A stretch of DNA of 6,251 nt from Legionella longbeachae (GTDB taxonomy: Bacteria; Pseudomonadota; Gammaproteobacteria; Legionellales; Legionellaceae): assembly GCA_016191305.1 (NCBI GenBank), contig JACPOX010000163.1:1-6251 (forward strand), written 5' to 3'. A program made the position numbers and the translations under genes. Within the stretch, counting starts at the first letter, position 1, and the number at the start of each line of letters is the position of its first letter. Below, piece by piece: positions 6,084 through 6,251 of this stretch. The notes beneath the pieces were generated by a model that saw only the letters and a program-made list of their open reading frames with translations, had not been told where the DNA came from and searched no databases.

Positions 6084-6251
6084 ATGGCTGAAATCCAGAA
6101 AAAAATTCATGAGGTTAAGGTGGAAAAGCAGTCAATTAGTGGTAAAAGAAAAGCCAGAAAGTTAGCACTTCAAGCTCTTTATCAATGGCTAATGTCTGGA
6201 AGTGATTTGCATGAAATAGAGGCACAGTTTCGAGTTATTAATAATATGGAC
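6084..6251 (+). CDS. nusB: Transcription antitermination factor NusB, partial: N-terminus only, continues past right edge
   Basis: NusB is an all-helical RNA-binding protein that, with NusE (ribosomal protein S10), binds boxA RNA and supports antitermination and processing of rRNA transcripts. From the ATG, 56 residues are visible. The recognisable part is [20 protein letters not shown] (about 21-40) and then DLHEIEAQF, which lines up with the E. coli start RRRARECAVQALYSWQLS. E. coli NusB has about 5 residues before that motif; the ATG at 6084 gives about 20, whereas the in-frame GTG at 6120 gives about 8 and has GAGG at proper spacing. I draw the gene from the ATG as the longest ATG-initiated form, but the GTG is at least as likely. 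It follows nrdR on the same strand at a distance of 182 bp. Confidence 0.9.
   Translation, partial: MAEIQKKIHEVKVEKQSISGKRKARKLALQALYQWLMSGSDLHEIEAQFRVINNMD

Noticed and set aside
1..6251. CRISPR arrays, tRNA or rRNA genes, transposases, toxin-antitoxin or phage-defence genes
   Set aside because: Looked for on both strands; none seen. The branched repeat at 5978-6057 does not have tRNA features such as a T-arm consensus or CCA-proximal acceptor stem.

Overview
This is an AT-rich window from a gammaproteobacterium, most likely Legionella or another member of the Legionellaceae. The evidence is the wording of the housekeeping proteins (GlyA, NrdR, NusB), a low-GC coding style, and a small secreted protein of a kind I associate with Legionella. 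The genus is inferred from recognition and was not searched. All identified protein functions belong to known families; I found no convincing new multi-gene system.

Layout. (1) Bases 1 to about 3157, minus strand: two genes of a tripartite drug/solute efflux pump. The periplasmic adaptor (membrane fusion protein, complete) comes first in transcription, followed 3 bp later by the inner-membrane RND permease. The permease runs off the left edge, so only its first 626 residues are visible. No outer-membrane TolC-type partner is in view. (2) Bases 3158-3315: a divergent intergenic region with a good plus-strand promoter and two dyad repeats near the adaptor start. (3) Bases 3316-3726, plus strand: a small, tyrosine-rich exported protein of unknown function. 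(4) Bases 3825-4133: a small lipoprotein with one BON domain. (5) Bases 4193-5446 glyA (serine hydroxymethyltransferase) and 5449-5901 nrdR (ribonucleotide reductase repressor), nearly abutting. (6) Bases 5902-6083: an intergenic stretch with an elaborate nested inverted repeat. (7) From about 6084 to the right edge: the start of nusB.

How the genes relate. The adaptor and permease form one operon and should build one pump. glyA and nrdR are very probably co-transcribed and translationally coupled. They link one-carbon/glycine metabolism, which feeds thymidylate and purine synthesis, with control of deoxynucleotide supply. nusB follows nrdR, as in many Proteobacteria, but without the riboflavin genes that commonly sit between them. 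The gap instead holds the structured element, which is the most interesting non-coding feature of the window. It could be a decayed REP/MITE-like palindromic repeat or a structured nusB leader.
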